A stretch of 64,000 nt of DNA from Antedon mediterranea (lineage: Eukaryota > Echinodermata > Crinoidea > Comatulida > Antedonidae): positions 2,549,001 to 2,613,000 of the forward strand of contig NC_092677.1 in assembly GCF_964355755.1 (NCBI RefSeq). Reading direction: 5' to 3'. This document shows, in pieces, positions 30,301 through 45,300 of this stretch (positions are counted from its first letter, which is position 1; every line of letters begins with the position of its first letter). Both the position numbers and the translations under genes were made by a program. The notes beneath the pieces are model-generated. The model did not search any database, had not been told where the DNA came from, and saw nothing but the letters and a program-made list of their open reading frames with translations.

Positions 30301-33300
30301 GAATGGGTTGTAATAATACTATTACATTGTATTCAATAGAATGGATTGTATTGTAATAATACTATTGCATTGTATTCAATAGAATTGATTGTTGTACATC
30401 ACTTCCTTACTGATGACAAGGCCAAGGTGGTTGAAAGCAATCCAAGGTTGATATCATTATCAATAGTACATAAAAGGGAAGTCATATACCTACAATACAA
30501 CAGCCACTTATATACAGTTTAGCCTAGCTATATGATATATGATAGCAGGATACAGTAGTGAGTGTAATAATCTGTTTATATGTATATGTATTACAATAAG
30601 GCATTGATGTTCTGGCGTCAATATGCATGATTTTGTAAATCACTCACTAAGATTTGTTTAAACTACACCATCCTAGACAAATATTCCAACATATGGAACT
30701 AAAAAGAAATCTGAAAAATATTAGAAATAGAAAATAAATTTCTAAAAACTAAATTACAGTATTTCAGTTAAAAATTAATTTTAAACGTTGACTACAGTAC
30801 TTCAATACAAAAAAGAAATATGAAAAAAAAAACCTGAAAAAATTTGTTTAGCTACAATACAATAAGGGAATGTATACTAGTGTAGTTTCATATAAAAAAA
30901 TTGTTTATTTAGGCTTCATGATTTTTGATATTCTTTTCATATTTTATTAGTTCCTTGTTTATATTATTAGCCAAACAGACAAACAGTAGACAATCCACCA
31001 GTGGTTGGCACGGCAGTGAACAGTAACAAAATAATCTGAATTAAAATATAAATTATTGATTATATATACAGTTATAATGCGTAAAAATTATTCATAACGG
31101 AGGATATGATATCTGATCTAATGACCTTGGGAAACCAAGTGGACTAAATTAAACAATACAATATTACAAATCCCAGGTGAATACAGTAATCTACACTACA
31201 ATACCAATAATTGCATACAAATCATTGTTGGAACACTGTGTATCTTATATTTCAACAAGTGGCAGACATTTTAAGGTGGTCCCTGGTTAGTGATGGGGTT
31301 TGATCTGGTTTAAGGTAGTGATGGGATTTGATTTGGTTTAAAGTGGTGATGAGGTTTGATTTGGTTTAAGGTAGTGATGGGGTTTGATTTGGTTTAAAGT
31401 GGTGATGGGGTTTGATTTGGTTTAAGGTAGTGATGGGGTTTGATTTGGTTTAAAGTGGTGATGGGGTTTAAGGTGGTGGTAGGGTTTGATCTGGTTTAAA
31501 GTGCTCCCTGGTTAGTGATGGTGTTTGATCTGATTTAAGGTAGTGATAGGGTTTGATTTGGTTTGAAGTGGTGATGGGGTTTGATCTGGTTTGAGGTGCT
31601 CCCTGGTTAGTGATGGTGGTTTGATCTGGTTTAAGGTGGTGATGGCGTTTGATCTGGTTTAAGGTGCTCCCTAGTTAGTGATGGTGGTTTGATCTGGTTT
31701 AAGGTGGTGATGGGTTTGATCTAGTTTAAGGTGCTTCCTGGTTAGTGATGGTGGTTTGATCTGGTTTAAGGTGCTCCCTGGTTAGTGATGGTGATTTGAT
31801 CTGGTTTAAGGTGCTCCCTAGTTAGTGATGGTGGTTTGATCTGGTTTAAGGTGGTGATGGGTTTGATCTGGTTTAAGGTGCTTCCTGGTTAGTGATGGTG
31901 GTTTGATCTGGTTTAAGGTGCTCCCTGGTTAGTTATTGTGATTTGATCTGGTTTAAGGTGCTCCCTGGTTAGTGATGGTGGTTTGATCTGGTTTAAGGTA
32001 GTGATTTGATCTGGTTTAAGGTGCTCCCTGGTAAGTGATGGTGGTTTGATCTGGTTTAAGGTGGTGATTTGATCTGGTTTAAGGTGCTCCCTGGTTAGTG
32101 ATGGTGGTTTGATCTGGTTTAAGGTGCTCCCTGGTAAGCGATGGTGGTTTGATCTGGTTTAAGGTGGTCCCTGGTTAGTGATGGGATTTGATCTGGTTTA
32201 AGGTTTGATTTTATGTTTGATTTGGTTTTGAGGGACTATTTTAGCAAACTTGGGTCATTTTTATACCTACTGTGTATACTACTGTACATATAAACAAATT
32301 TGATATTCATGTATTAACTAACTGGTGGTTATACTCCTGTACCATATTGGTAGCTAATATTGGTTTATAAATGGTAGCTAATATTGGTTTATAATTGGTA
32401 GTTAATATTGGTCTATAAATGGTAGCTAATATTGGTTTAGAAATGGTATCTACTTCAACATTATACATAAATTGACAGCCTTGGTTTTATTTGTGCCTAC
32501 TGTGTATACATTTAGTGTAAACAGATAACATGTTTATGTGATGAATAACAGAGACTAATTGTGCTGTACAGTACTATAAAGCAGAATGTAAGGTACTAAC
32601 TATTGGTGGTAGGGCATACTTATGACCTTTAGCCTCTACCATATGTGCACTGAATGATAAAATGTATATAGACGAGAGAAAGCTGACAGATGATGTCTGT
32701 ATCAACAGTTAAACCAATCAAATAATTACTTATTTGGTTTCAATCAACATTACACTAACCAAGCTGCTGGATTTTTTTTTTTTGGTTGGGGGGGGGGGGG
32801 GGGGGAAGATACTGTAGAGGACTGATAATCATTCGAAGCAAACATACTGATGGAAAATAGTATATTTAACTTAATAAATAGTTGCAGCTCAGGTTGAAAC
32901 ATGGTATACAAATTGGAACTAGATTTGAGGTCACAATCAAATGTATCCTAAAGCTTCAGTCCCACTATCGTTTATTTCTGCTGTCTTCCAAGGGGACAAT
33001 GTATTTAAGGTTCTAAATACCAGACTCGGAGCAGAATATAAAAAGATCATTTTTATGTTGGATCGATGTTAGGTGGTTGTCTTCAAAGGTATTCATGAAA
33101 GAATATTTGAAATATTTATTTTGACATTCTATTGTACTGTACGTCCTCAAATTACACTAGTAAAATGGAATGATTTATACATAAACACGAGGGAGCCATC
33201 TTTATCTATGCTTGTCATAAGTGACATATTTTTATTACCAGTCAATGCTGTAATTCAAAATGTCACAGAATTTACAGCCCCATCACATAAAGCTGTGTCT

Positions 33301-36300
33301 ACAGTATTAAACTAGTTTGACAAAAAAAGTGTGATGTGCCCAAATATAGTAGTGATGTGCCCAAATATGGTAGTGGTACAGACATCATCCTGTCCATATA
33401 TAGGCACATCACATTTTTTTGTCACATAAAGTTTGATAGTGTAGACAAGGCGTAAGGCTTTGGTATACTAACTAAGGGGCTAGATTTATGCAGAAAAAAA
33501 TTAGGCAGTTTGGACAGAGAAATAATAAGCGTCATTTGGTAGACTAGAAAGATGTGGAGGTTTGGTAAGGGAGAGTTTTTGATAATTTGAAAAAATATTT
33601 CTTCAATAAAATGTTTTAAAGTAATTAAAATACCACGGCAACTTAAGGTAAAAAGGACTTCAAGAAAACATGCCTGAATGTAAAGTAGTGTAATAGTGAC
33701 CTAAACATTCCAAGACAATCTAACCAGACTGCTGTTAGGGGTCAACAAATTGAGTCAAAGTTCAACAGATATGTCAATATTGACATCATTCAAGACAGTA
33801 AATCACAAAACAGTCACAAATATTTTGCCACAAAGCTCATACCTGAAATGTCTGACACAGATATTAGATAATAGTGTGGAATATTGGTAAATTGTAAGTA
33901 TGGAATGTTAGTGTACTTTAGCTACTGATTACTAGGATAATTTATTCATAAAGACAGTTGAAGATCTAACAAGAAAGAAAGAAGATAAGGAGGGTGATGA
34001 CTGCTGAAAACCATCATGAAATAAAATAGTTTGATATTTTGGCAGAATCAAACAATGAATAACAAAGAAACTAAAGTCAACTGAAGTAAAGTTATTAGAT
34101 AACTGAAGGGAAATGTTTACCATCCAAACAATGTACAGAGGTTAAAGGTTAAAGGTTCAAGGTTCAAGGTTATTCTCTGCCATGGTTCGAGTGGAAACAC
34201 TGTACAATTAAGAGTAAAACTGGGAGGTAAAGAACGGTGCATCTTTTGGAAGAGTTGGGGTGTACTGGTCTATCTTATCCCTTGTCATAGTCAAACGAAA
34301 GAGCGTCGTTTTTTAATGGCAGCTGTACGACATGAACATTGTTGTACTGTACATTGTACACACCTGTGTGTACTTTAGCCCAGTTAGGCTGCACGACACA
34401 CAGGTTATTTCCACACATTTTATTTAAGATAAACGTAAACATGGTCCAATGACGTTTCTTTAACACATTTACAAGGTAGTGACCATTACTGGACTTCAAC
34501 TTAGTACAATCTTGTGATCAGTTAGCATCCACATGTCAATCTAAAGTCCTAATTATGATGTATTATACCTTACCGACAGTTTAAATTTGATAACACAGAG
34601 ACTAAATATTAATATAATAACACAGTTGGATAGGATTTAACTGTCACTAACAAGTGATGATGTTTAGTTTATTGGATTATATTTAAACAGATCGTCATCA
34701 ATCAAGTAAACTACACCTAATGAGCTAATCCATCATCAATTAATTAGTATCTTGTGTTTTATCACAAAATTCTTAGTTTTATCTGCAATTATATGTTCTA
34801 AGAAAGATTTTATTGATAGTACATTAGTTAAAGTGATTGTAACTGAGAGAATGTTGTAAGTAACATTCATCATTAATGTACTGTAGTTTACAAGCCAATA
34901 CTTTGTAATGAACTTTGACCTCATGTTGCGATAAGTAAGCACATTGACAGAGTTATCAACTGATCTAGAACCATTCAGAAAAAAAAAGTAGTGGCAGTGT
35001 AGATTAATGTTCGACATCTTGCTTGAATTGGGAGGGAATTGGGTTCGAATCCCAACTATGACATAGAAGCAGAATATTTACAGAACAAAATAAAGTTCCA
35101 TCATTACTGGACTTTAGAAAGCATGTGTTTGTTTTCCATACTGTAATTGAAAATTAAAAAAAAACTTTTTTTTGCTGCTAAACATTGCTCCATGAAAACG
35201 TTTTTTTTAAACAGTATTTATCTGAAGAATTAATTGAGGTTTTTAAAACTATTTAAAATCAGTTCTTTTATTCGGACCAAAGAAATTGCTATTCTTTAAA
35301 ATGCAATATTTAAATCGGTATTCTCCCAAGAGTTAAGGCTATCTGTTGTTGTGTATAAAACAAACAAAAAAACTGCCAGCTGCCATTTTGTCTGGCTAAA
35401 ACTCCAGATGACCTACAGTAAGTGTGTTCCCATGTCTAGGTTCAGATCCCAATGGTAAAATTAAGTCAATGAAATGATGCGTGTAACAGTAAAATACAGA
35501 AAAAATTAATTTAATTTTTATTTTCAGATTGTGACATAATTCTCCAGACAATTTGTTAATACTTTTATTTGACCTTTGACCAAGTTTATTTATTAATCAT
35601 GATTGGAGTTTGGTTGCTATACTGTACATTAGCTCAGTCACATGGTGATACATCACAGTATTGATGGACAGGGTAAAGCTCTGTCTACATAAACTTTATG
35701 ATGACAAAAATGTGATGATCATATTAAATGCATGTTATAAGCAACTGGTTTTGTTTACCTACCTTTATTATTCTATCTCCTTGACGCACACCTGATTTGT
35801 ATGCAGCACCATCTATGAATAAAATAAAATATTAAGAATGTTTTAAAATACTTTACATTTACAATTGAGGAACATTTCAATGTTAAGCAATGTGTCTTAA
35901 GAGGTTTTACTGCTGTGAGGGAGTGGCTACTGTGAGGGATTGGCTGCAGTAGGGTGTGGCTGCATTGAGGGAGTTGCTACTGTGAGCGAGCGAGTGGCTG
36001 TAATAGGGGAGTGGCTGCAGTAGATAGTGTCTAGAAGTAGAAGTGTTTAGTTTTAAACAATTGATTGATGGATTGTTTCAATTTTTATTTCTGTAAAGGC
36101 CAATCATTTCTTCTTTAAAAAAATGAAAATAAAATTTGTCATTTCTAATTTAAATTAAGATAATATATGAGTTTTGATTAGTGATAGTTAACAAGAAGTA
36201 CTTAATGAATTCTATGAATACTCTACTCTTTAGATGGATGAGTCATACATCACATCAGAGTATAACAATTAATGTCTTAACAATATCCAACACCTAATAA

Positions 36301-39300
36301 ATTGTCAAGCCCTCTAGATGTTTGCAATAGACAAAGTGTAAACAAATCCCCATAATTAAGATGTATAGATAAACATACACACAGGGAGACATTGAGCACA
36401 TTATTACACTCGGATTCAATTTCTGTACAAAATGACAGTAGGTAAATTGGAGATGAATGCTTGAAAAATATTTTTTGGTATATAAAATAAAAAGGCAGTC
36501 TTACGAGTACTTGGTCAAAGTCCAGAACAATCAATTGAGAGATAATTATTACATTAGGCATATTCGACTAGTTGCTTATGAGCTCTTCAAACTGGTAAAA
36601 AAAGATATACTCGCACTGCTCATATACTGTAAAAACAGTGAGGAATTCAAGGACCTACAGATCCCCTTAACGCACATGGATATGCCTAGTGTTATATTGA
36701 TGTCAAAGATGGGGCTGCTTTTATGATTATTTTCGCTGATTAGCAATCTATATAACTGAGCATGCTCAGTTTAACTTACATTCTTTAACATTTTGCACAA
36801 ACACGGGATTGTCACCGCTAACTGTCAGTCCGTAGCCTCTTTCATCCTTTTGAACAATCACAGACCGCTGGATCAGCTGACCACCTATGACAATAAGATC
36901 ACAAGGTAAAGATAAAAAAAGGTCTTGATCACAATTATTGTCAAGACCTCAAACAGGTTGTGTTAGATTGTTTGCACTTTCGGACTTTAAATTACCATAC
37001 TATTATTTTTGTTTCACTTACCGAATGGGTCATTAATGTAAGGCTCCATGGAGATGGCCCTTTTTGTAACTCTTCTGATTTAGCCTACATGTATAACAAT
37101 CCTTTGCACCTACAAACAAAATATGAAAGCAAAATTAATTTCTATCAAATTACTGCATATTTATTATTATTATTAATGCAGTGCAGTTTTTGGTTATAGA
37201 TAGATTTTAGGATCTTAATGGTTATTTAAATACAATACAGTAGGTAAAAACAGTTTTACTATCTGGGCACAAAATTTGCCGGATCAGAAAAATATATAAT
37301 TAGAAACCAGTTTACAACATAAATAAAAAGATATAATCACACTTGGGACCTGAAAAATTATTAATTAATTATTATTAAAAAGTTATTTGTAACCAAAAAT
37401 ATAGATTGACTTAACAATAATAAATGCAATCAAAATAAATTTAAGGTATTAAAGAAAAGAAATTGCAGTATTAAGCATTATTTGTATACAGTATTATTAT
37501 CAACAATAGAAGGTTCAACAGCAAATCATTTTTGTCAAGTGACAATAATAACGATAACGTTACCGGTTTTAGTATCATATTCAATTCCCTACAGACATAT
37601 TTCACTACTGTAGTCATCAAGTCAAATACTCCGCAATTATAGCCTTCACAAAAGGTGTTCAATATCTCATTTAAACATTATAATTATACTGTAGCCGTCA
37701 ATTGTCACAGAACAGCTTATGCTCAAAGCTGTGTCAATATCCATAATGTGTATGAGATACTTTCTTCTTTCTATTCATAGCATTCTATTTACTGATAAGG
37801 CAATGATGCAGTCTATTTCGTGCCTGCTAACCTGGATGAACCGACACACTAGCCCTCTCTCTCCGAAGAGAGGATACAATTACGCAAAGAAAATTAGTTT
37901 AGCATCCCTATCGGATAATGGTTGCATCCAAAACGATGCCCTCAGGAGGGAGCCATCCAGCGTAGTAGCGTCATCATTTCTTTTCCTGCCTCTCCAGAGG
38001 GAGGGCTTAGATACAATAAATAAAAAGTTCCCAGAACACCCATACTGCACCATAATGGACTAGTCCGTAACCACGCCCTCATGTGCAAACGTCTCAACAT
38101 ACCACCGTCTTCATTTTGCTACTTAACTGTGGAACGGTGGGAGGGTTGTTTATCCAGGTAAGCAGCAGTCATAGACTACTAACACCACTATTGGTTTACG
38201 GAGTTTAAACTACCAATTGGTGTAATAAATGTGTAAATGGTCCTTTTATGGAGACACCGGAACTTCAGGATTTATATAATGTATCTTTATACTGTTTGTT
38301 TATATGATGGTCGAATTTATTTTGTCAAAAATATGGAAGGCAATCTTTAAAATGCTTGATTGAATATTATACTATTTTCATCCTAAATGTCCATCCCCTT
38401 TATATAATGGACGATTCCACGGTTATTTTCTGCGCATACATTTTCGCGACTTCGTTGTACGTTTTTGTGTTTGTCTTTTGTTGTCCTTTTCTTCAAGTAC
38501 GTTGTACGTTTCTGCGAGTACATTGTATGTTTCTGCGAGTACGTTGTACGTTTCTGTGAGTATGTTGTATGTTTCTGCGAGTACGTTGTACTTTCTGCGA
38601 GTACGTTGTATATTTCATCGAATATATTGTATGTTTGTAATTGTATTTTTTGCGGTGTTTGCCTTCCATAAAAAAACAAAAATTTGTTTAATATCTTGCA
38701 CTATACAATACATGTTATCATATAGATATGATATAATATCACTATGATGTTATCCATTATTAATTTTGTTAACACTACTCAGATAAATACAGTAATATCT
38801 TTTGAACACCTGTACCTCATTAGCATACTATACACCTGTTTAAATCAAACATCAAAGGATGAGCTATAATTGAATACGTCATGTATCTCCACTCTTTCCA
38901 TAATTACATTCAAGTTGTGTTTGTTTTAATCAATGTCAATTAATGTTTGATGTATCATGTCTTACTATTAAAAAAGGATTTATTCTTTAATATAAAATTT
39001 GTTTCGTGAATCAAAAGTAGAAAATCATTTGTAATATGTCAAAATATTTTAATTGATATTGACGTTTATCTACAATCTTGTCATAATCATAATTGCTATG
39101 TTATCTCTTTATCAGACAGTGGTAATAGAATGTTCCATCATTCATGTGAATACTGTATAATATTATCTTACAGTTACACACTGCAGTGATTCAGTTTTGG
39201 ATAATGTGTTTCTGATGTGTAAATATTGCTCATGTTCACCAATTATTTATATCACAAACTAACAATTAAACTTCACACAAATAAAAACGGTCCTTGTTGG

Positions 39301-42300
39301 ACATGTTTCTGGTATTAATGTCTCATTTTTATAATACTTTACAAAAATACAATTTATATTGTAGCAAAAAATACAGTACAATATTAGGATAAATATTTGG
39401 TTGTAAAACATACTGTCATTAAAATTGGTGTTGGTCTTCACTGAGTCTATGTACAGTCAGGGAAAAATTTCATTTAAAAATTTTGTTTTGCAATATTGCT
39501 AATCAAACTGATTTTTAAGTCGAGAAACATAGTTTTATATTGTATTTTTTGCTACACAATTTTAAAAATGTGTAGCAATAAGGTTGTTTTGTATAGCTTT
39601 TTGCAATGCTACACTGGCGAAAATGTTCCCCGACAGTACTGTACACAACACTTTACAGTGGAACTCACTCACAGAAAATGAGTAATTCATTAACTTGAAG
39701 CCGATAGAATATTAATTATATAGAATAATAAATGATATTGTAATATCAGACTTTTTAATTACAAAAACAAATAATGCAATTACTGTTGGTAATTACTTGA
39801 ATATCATAACACTTAACAGATCAGATATCAACATGGCGGTGAAAAGTGGATTTTATTAATATTAATTCCATGAATGCCGGATGAGGCATATAAACTACTG
39901 TGTTAACTTAAGCATGTACAGTACGTTAAGCATGTACGCTAAGCGTACGTTAACTAGGTTGTGTTGCGGTCAGCGACACCAGCTTAAAATAATAAACGTT
40001 TTGTAAACAATCGTTGATGCGTATCTAAACCTATACAGCTTTCCTTTTCAATGATCATGTTCATTATCAATTATTCTTTGTTATTTACTCTCTATTGTCT
40101 TTTCATTCATAAGATGCTAATCACACATTTGTTGTTGCTTGTAAATATTTCAGTTTTTTTTTTACACCATAAGGTAATTAAAAACTGACATACAACAACC
40201 GATGACATCATCAATAAACATAAATTGAATATATTATTCTTGGTATAAAATAGGTCATTATATAATTAACTTCATTAAATCCATTTGCCTAAATCTTTTT
40301 AAAACGTAACTGACCGGTATTGATGACTTGAAATTACTCAACATGCTTAAGGCTATGTTAAAACCAAGTACAGCATATACTGTACTGTACAGTAGTATTA
40401 TGAACCGTGATAGTACGGCAAAGTATAAACCGCAAAGAAAAGAACACAGGAAAACGCTTATGGTTACAGTTACAAGTTTAATTCTTCGGGACACTACTTG
40501 TTAGCATCATGCTGTACAATAGGAGACATTTTGATTAGATACAATCCTGAATTATGTACGCTAAAACTCATTTTCCGCTAATTAATACTAAGATGTGTCA
40601 TACGCTAGTGACTGTACAGACACACAATTTGTAATGTGTTGAATTCTAAAGCTATGTTTACACTATCAATCAAACTTTACTGTATGTGACAACAAAAATG
40701 TGATGTGTCCATATGGACATGATGATGTCATATCACTACCATTTGGGCACATCATACTTTTTTAGTAAAACTAGTTTGATAGTGTAGACAGAGCTTAAAA
40801 TGCCTTCGATGACCAATTACCTAGTGACATGATATTGTAAACAATCCAGTTCTATGAAATATAATATTTGCAACACTTACAAACTATCAACCATGACTAT
40901 AAACACATACTGTACTTAGTGTTTCAATATGGTAAACATTAACGTTCTAAGCACCAGGTTAGGTGCTAACAATATCAGCAGTTTAGTTTATCATTGTTTA
41001 GTTACCATAAACAAAATGTATTATGTTCAACAAATAGATGTTAAGTACAGTGTTAAAAATTATAATGTTCTTACATGTCTTGAAAAGAAATGATACCGTA
41101 GTTGGTTTTTGTGGGAATGCTCCCACTTGATGGCATGGTGAACCATGTGTGGAGAGGGGTTTTCCATTTATTTTCTACTTTTAGTTATATCTCAAGAAGA
41201 ATAGGCTATTGTTGTTTTATCCAGGTAAGCTAGGCACGAAATAGACACTATAAATAATAATAGGCAACAGTAATATTGTGTAAATATTATGTTAAATTAG
41301 TTTGGATGACTGGGTAAAGTCAATCACAATTTATGCATCTCCAAACCTATGCCTTTCCATTGTACTTGTTTTCTGATCCATATTATGGGTTCAATGGGGT
41401 TTGCTATGGGGTTTTTTAGGTTTATGGGGTTTTCTGGGTTTTTTTTGGTTTGCTTGTTATGTTTAGGTTTGCAGGGTTTGCATTTAGCAATAAATTATTA
41501 AAGCAGACGCCAGTGAAATATGGTACTATGTACAATATCAATGAATGTAAAAAAGATGCAAAAAGAAACAAGTCCAGGTGTTATCAAAACACAGTATGAT
41601 CTTATTTTCGTTGGTGATATCCAATTCAGCCTATTCTATATTCAATCTGGCTAGCTTTCAACGCCTTACTCACCATCTATTTATAAATCCATTAACACCA
41701 TCTATTTTAATTTGTCTGTATAAACACACCTGTACTAAAGATTAACCCTGTCTTCTTCTACAATTTCAAAACTAACAAAATTGTAATAAGTGCTAAATAT
41801 ATTCTAACAATCAACTGCAGAATAATAATTTAAAGTAAAAAGACACAAATTGTCATTTACTCAGCAAAGATGATTTTCTGGATAATGTGCATCTAATTAC
41901 TACACTGTACACACCTTCCCATAGGGGTGCGTAGGGGTCATATGATAATAATAATATCAAATCCTTCAAGTCTATAAAAGGGGTTACTCTACTGTATGTA
42001 AAAAGTAAAATAGAATTACCAATTTCTCCATTCCACAAATCAATTTTTTTTTAAGGTAGGACTTTACTTGACCTATGAACCCACTACTATACTATAAGTT
42101 ATAACAAAATCCCAGTATTTCCCAACTCCTTGACCTTACAATTCAAGGACATAACCAAGGTAACAATTGACACAATCACTTCCTTTATTTTATAGATCTG
42201 TCAAATCATGGAAGAGATATACTCCAACATGCATTACTGCACTAAAAACTAATCAAATTACTTTAATAAACCAATTTTATATACTATAATTATATAATCA

Positions 42301-45300
42301 CAAAAGATATGACATCATAGTAATTAATTTCACCATTTTTAGAAAACCCTCGTCCTCATCCTCCAGAATTTCAGTTTCTTGGGAGACTCCATTGATGAAA
42401 TACTGTAGGCCTAGACTGACAATTACTGTATAGTAAAGATGGATACCATTACCAAACATTCTGCTACCATCGGACCTCTATCCAGTAGCCTACAATTAAT
42501 TCCAGTCTACTATTTTTGTATTACTATACAGAACTTTCTGAATACTTACAGCAGTACAGTACAGACTTATATGTCATGCATTTTAATAAACTATTTATTT
42601 TAAGCAAATAACATTTTTATAAATTACGGTTAGAAGTTTTGATAATGGATTAAATGCCAAGCAATACTGTACACTTCAGAAAAATAAATGACAATGTAGA
42701 ACATTGAATAAATATATTGGATTAAAATAATAATACTCAACACTGTTTCTATTTCTTTCATACTGAATAGCAATTACACTATAGAAAGGGAAATTAAAAA
42801 AGATCAACAAGTTAGAATAAAAACACTTCATTCATTGCTTTGGAATTCCAAAAATGTGGCTAGCCAACCAGGGATTCTCTGTTTTTTTTATGTGCATTGA
42901 TTGCTCTGGTCTTTTCAATCTATTCAAAGTATTCAACTCAAATTAGAAAAGAGGAAGGAACTTGAGATATCCCTCTAAACACACCAAAGCACTGCTACTA
43001 CTACAGAGGTTAAAGGTCAGAGTGAAATGTTTATTTTACCACAATTTGGTTTTGATGTCTGAATTTTCATATTTATCTACAGTACTCTGTACTGTATGAG
43101 GCCAACAACGTAGTCTACAAAGTGAACAACGTAGCCTACTATGTTCTACATGAAGCCAGTTCATAGGAAAAGCTGCAGTATTTTCTTTCTGTACACTGTC
43201 CTGTACAATAAACCTCTGTCAAATTTATTTTTTTTATTTATTTATTCAATTTCTGCCATAAACATAAGAAGACAAAACAATTATAAAAGGAGGCACGGAA
43301 AGACCAAACAGGTGCTAAACACCTATGCTAGTTGGTCAACCCAGAACAGAGAAAAATAAATAAATTACGTTCTACAATAAAAGCATCGACAAGAAAGCGA
43401 CCAACTACACACATTTTCAATATCAAAATTATTTAAAAAATAAATATTGAGATAATTAAATAAATGATAAATTAGATTAATATCCACGGCTTTCAACATT
43501 TAGTAAGACTTACTGTAACTATTTAGAGTACTACTACCAGTTTAACTAGACATGAAACTCGTCACTTTGACGAGTTAGTTATCCGCACAACGACAAACGC
43601 CACGTGCACGTCATACGTTAGAATATTGCACACAGATAAAGATTATGGCATTATGACAAGAACTGAAGAATATGATATGCTGTTAGTGCTGAATTCTGTC
43701 AATTTTGTGTCATATAGTATATACATGCAAACAGTATAATCTGTATACATATTACATACAGTGTAGAATAGGTGAAATTACGAGACCCGCCATTTATTCA
43801 AATTTTTAACATGGCGACGGTATCAAAATGAAACACTTAAATATCAATTTCAGAAGGAAATTATCTCAGAAACAACATATTAACGTGTAGAAGAAATTTG
43901 AATACGTAAAATATAGATGCGCACCCTTTTAAATGTGATGAACTATTACGCAAAATATGAAAATACGACTTTTTTTATTCAACTGGCCATATGATGACGT
44001 CACAACATCCGATTGGCAAAATGTTTACATGAATTCGTATCTACAATCCAATAGCTTCCAGAAAACGTTTTAATCGTGATTATCACATTTTATTCTTACG
44101 AGCTATTACAGATTAAAATTTACTGTAAAGATGAAATTAATGACCAATGTAATTTAAATTTTTAGGCATGATGACGTTAAAAAAATTAAAAAATTTTTAA
44201 TTCATGCAAAAGATAGTTGATTGACCTAGAATATATTAAAATCGGGGTGAAAATGGACAACGAATAACTGGAGATGCGCTCTATTAAATGTGATGAGCTA
44301 TGACGAAAGAGACAAAAATCCTATATTTTATATTCGCGTGGCCATACGATGACGTCACAATGTCCGGTTAGCCATATTAATGCATGATTCGATATCTACA
44401 ACTCATCAACTTCCAGAATATGTAATTTAAAAAAAGTTCTCCATGTAGTTTAGAATCTATGACTGTTTAAAAATAGGCATAATTTTGACGAATTTTTGAA
44501 CTTTTTCACCAGAAACGCGTGCAAATTATTTAATTCGACGTGCTCGTATGACGTAATTTTAAGTCGAAATTGTTTAAAAGTTGGTAACATTACTATAAAA
44601 GGCTGAAAAAACATAAATCACGCGAAAAAAATATGTTTTTAACGCTACGTGTGTACCGCGTGCGTAAAAAGTTTCGCGCGCGTGGGAATTTTTGACATGC
44701 TCAAAATGACATGAAACGCATAGAAAGTTGATTAGAAGTTGATTTTTCGCATTCTAAAATTTTAAACGCGCGTGCGCGCGTAACTTTTTGTGAAACATGC
44801 TATTTTTAATCCATAGAAAGTTAGCGCTTGATGTGACTTAAATTTTCACAAAGTGTCAAAACAAAATTATGTTTCGTTTTTAGTCTATGATCAATCATTG
44901 AAATTCATAAAATCGCGCGTAAGTCACGTTGCGCAACTCTGACGTCATTCAAAAATAGGAGGTGCACAAGTTCACGTAAATGTCGATATGTTGACAAAGT
45001 TACGATATGTTCTGTTTACACGTTTTAGAGAAACGCGACGCACAAAAATGACAGAAGGAAAGAAGTATAATACAGAAAAAAAAAAAAAATATGATGAAAC
45101 AGGACGATTACAAGGAGTTATCCGCTACTAAGCGGATAACTAATTAAAAAGTAGTGTAATGACCTACTTACAATATAGTGTAATGACCTACTTACAATAT
45201 ACTGTAAGACCAAAAAGAATAAAATATTATTAAATGCCATGCATTGCAAAATAATTTTACAGTAAAAATATATTTATCGAATACCTCAACTATTTTTTAG

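Larger units (their letters stand above)
26510..35762. other. RhoGEF intron inside the PDZ (9.2 kb)
   Basis: Largely non-repetitive from 26510 to 29100. It then holds three big arrays (29150-30022, 31257-32225, 32335-32460), a poly-T/poly-G tract, MITE copies and DR1-type motifs. No further coding exon is recognised. Confidence 0.5.

Noticed and set aside
35041-35053. Possible tRNA gene around GGGTTCGAATCCC
   Set aside because: The T arm is perfect, but no cloverleaf with acceptor, D and anticodon arms could be drawn around it. It fits a tRNA-derived SINE better.
38356-38747. Overlapping open frames of Cys/Val/Arg-rich or Ser/Gln-rich repeats
   Set aside because: Produced by the 21-bp GTAC minisatellite; open in several frames on both strands.
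42378-42387. Single kB-consensus match GGGAGACTCC in a RhoGEF intron
   Set aside because: One isolated match is about what chance predicts for the whole window, unlike the cluster at the Bcl-3-like gene.
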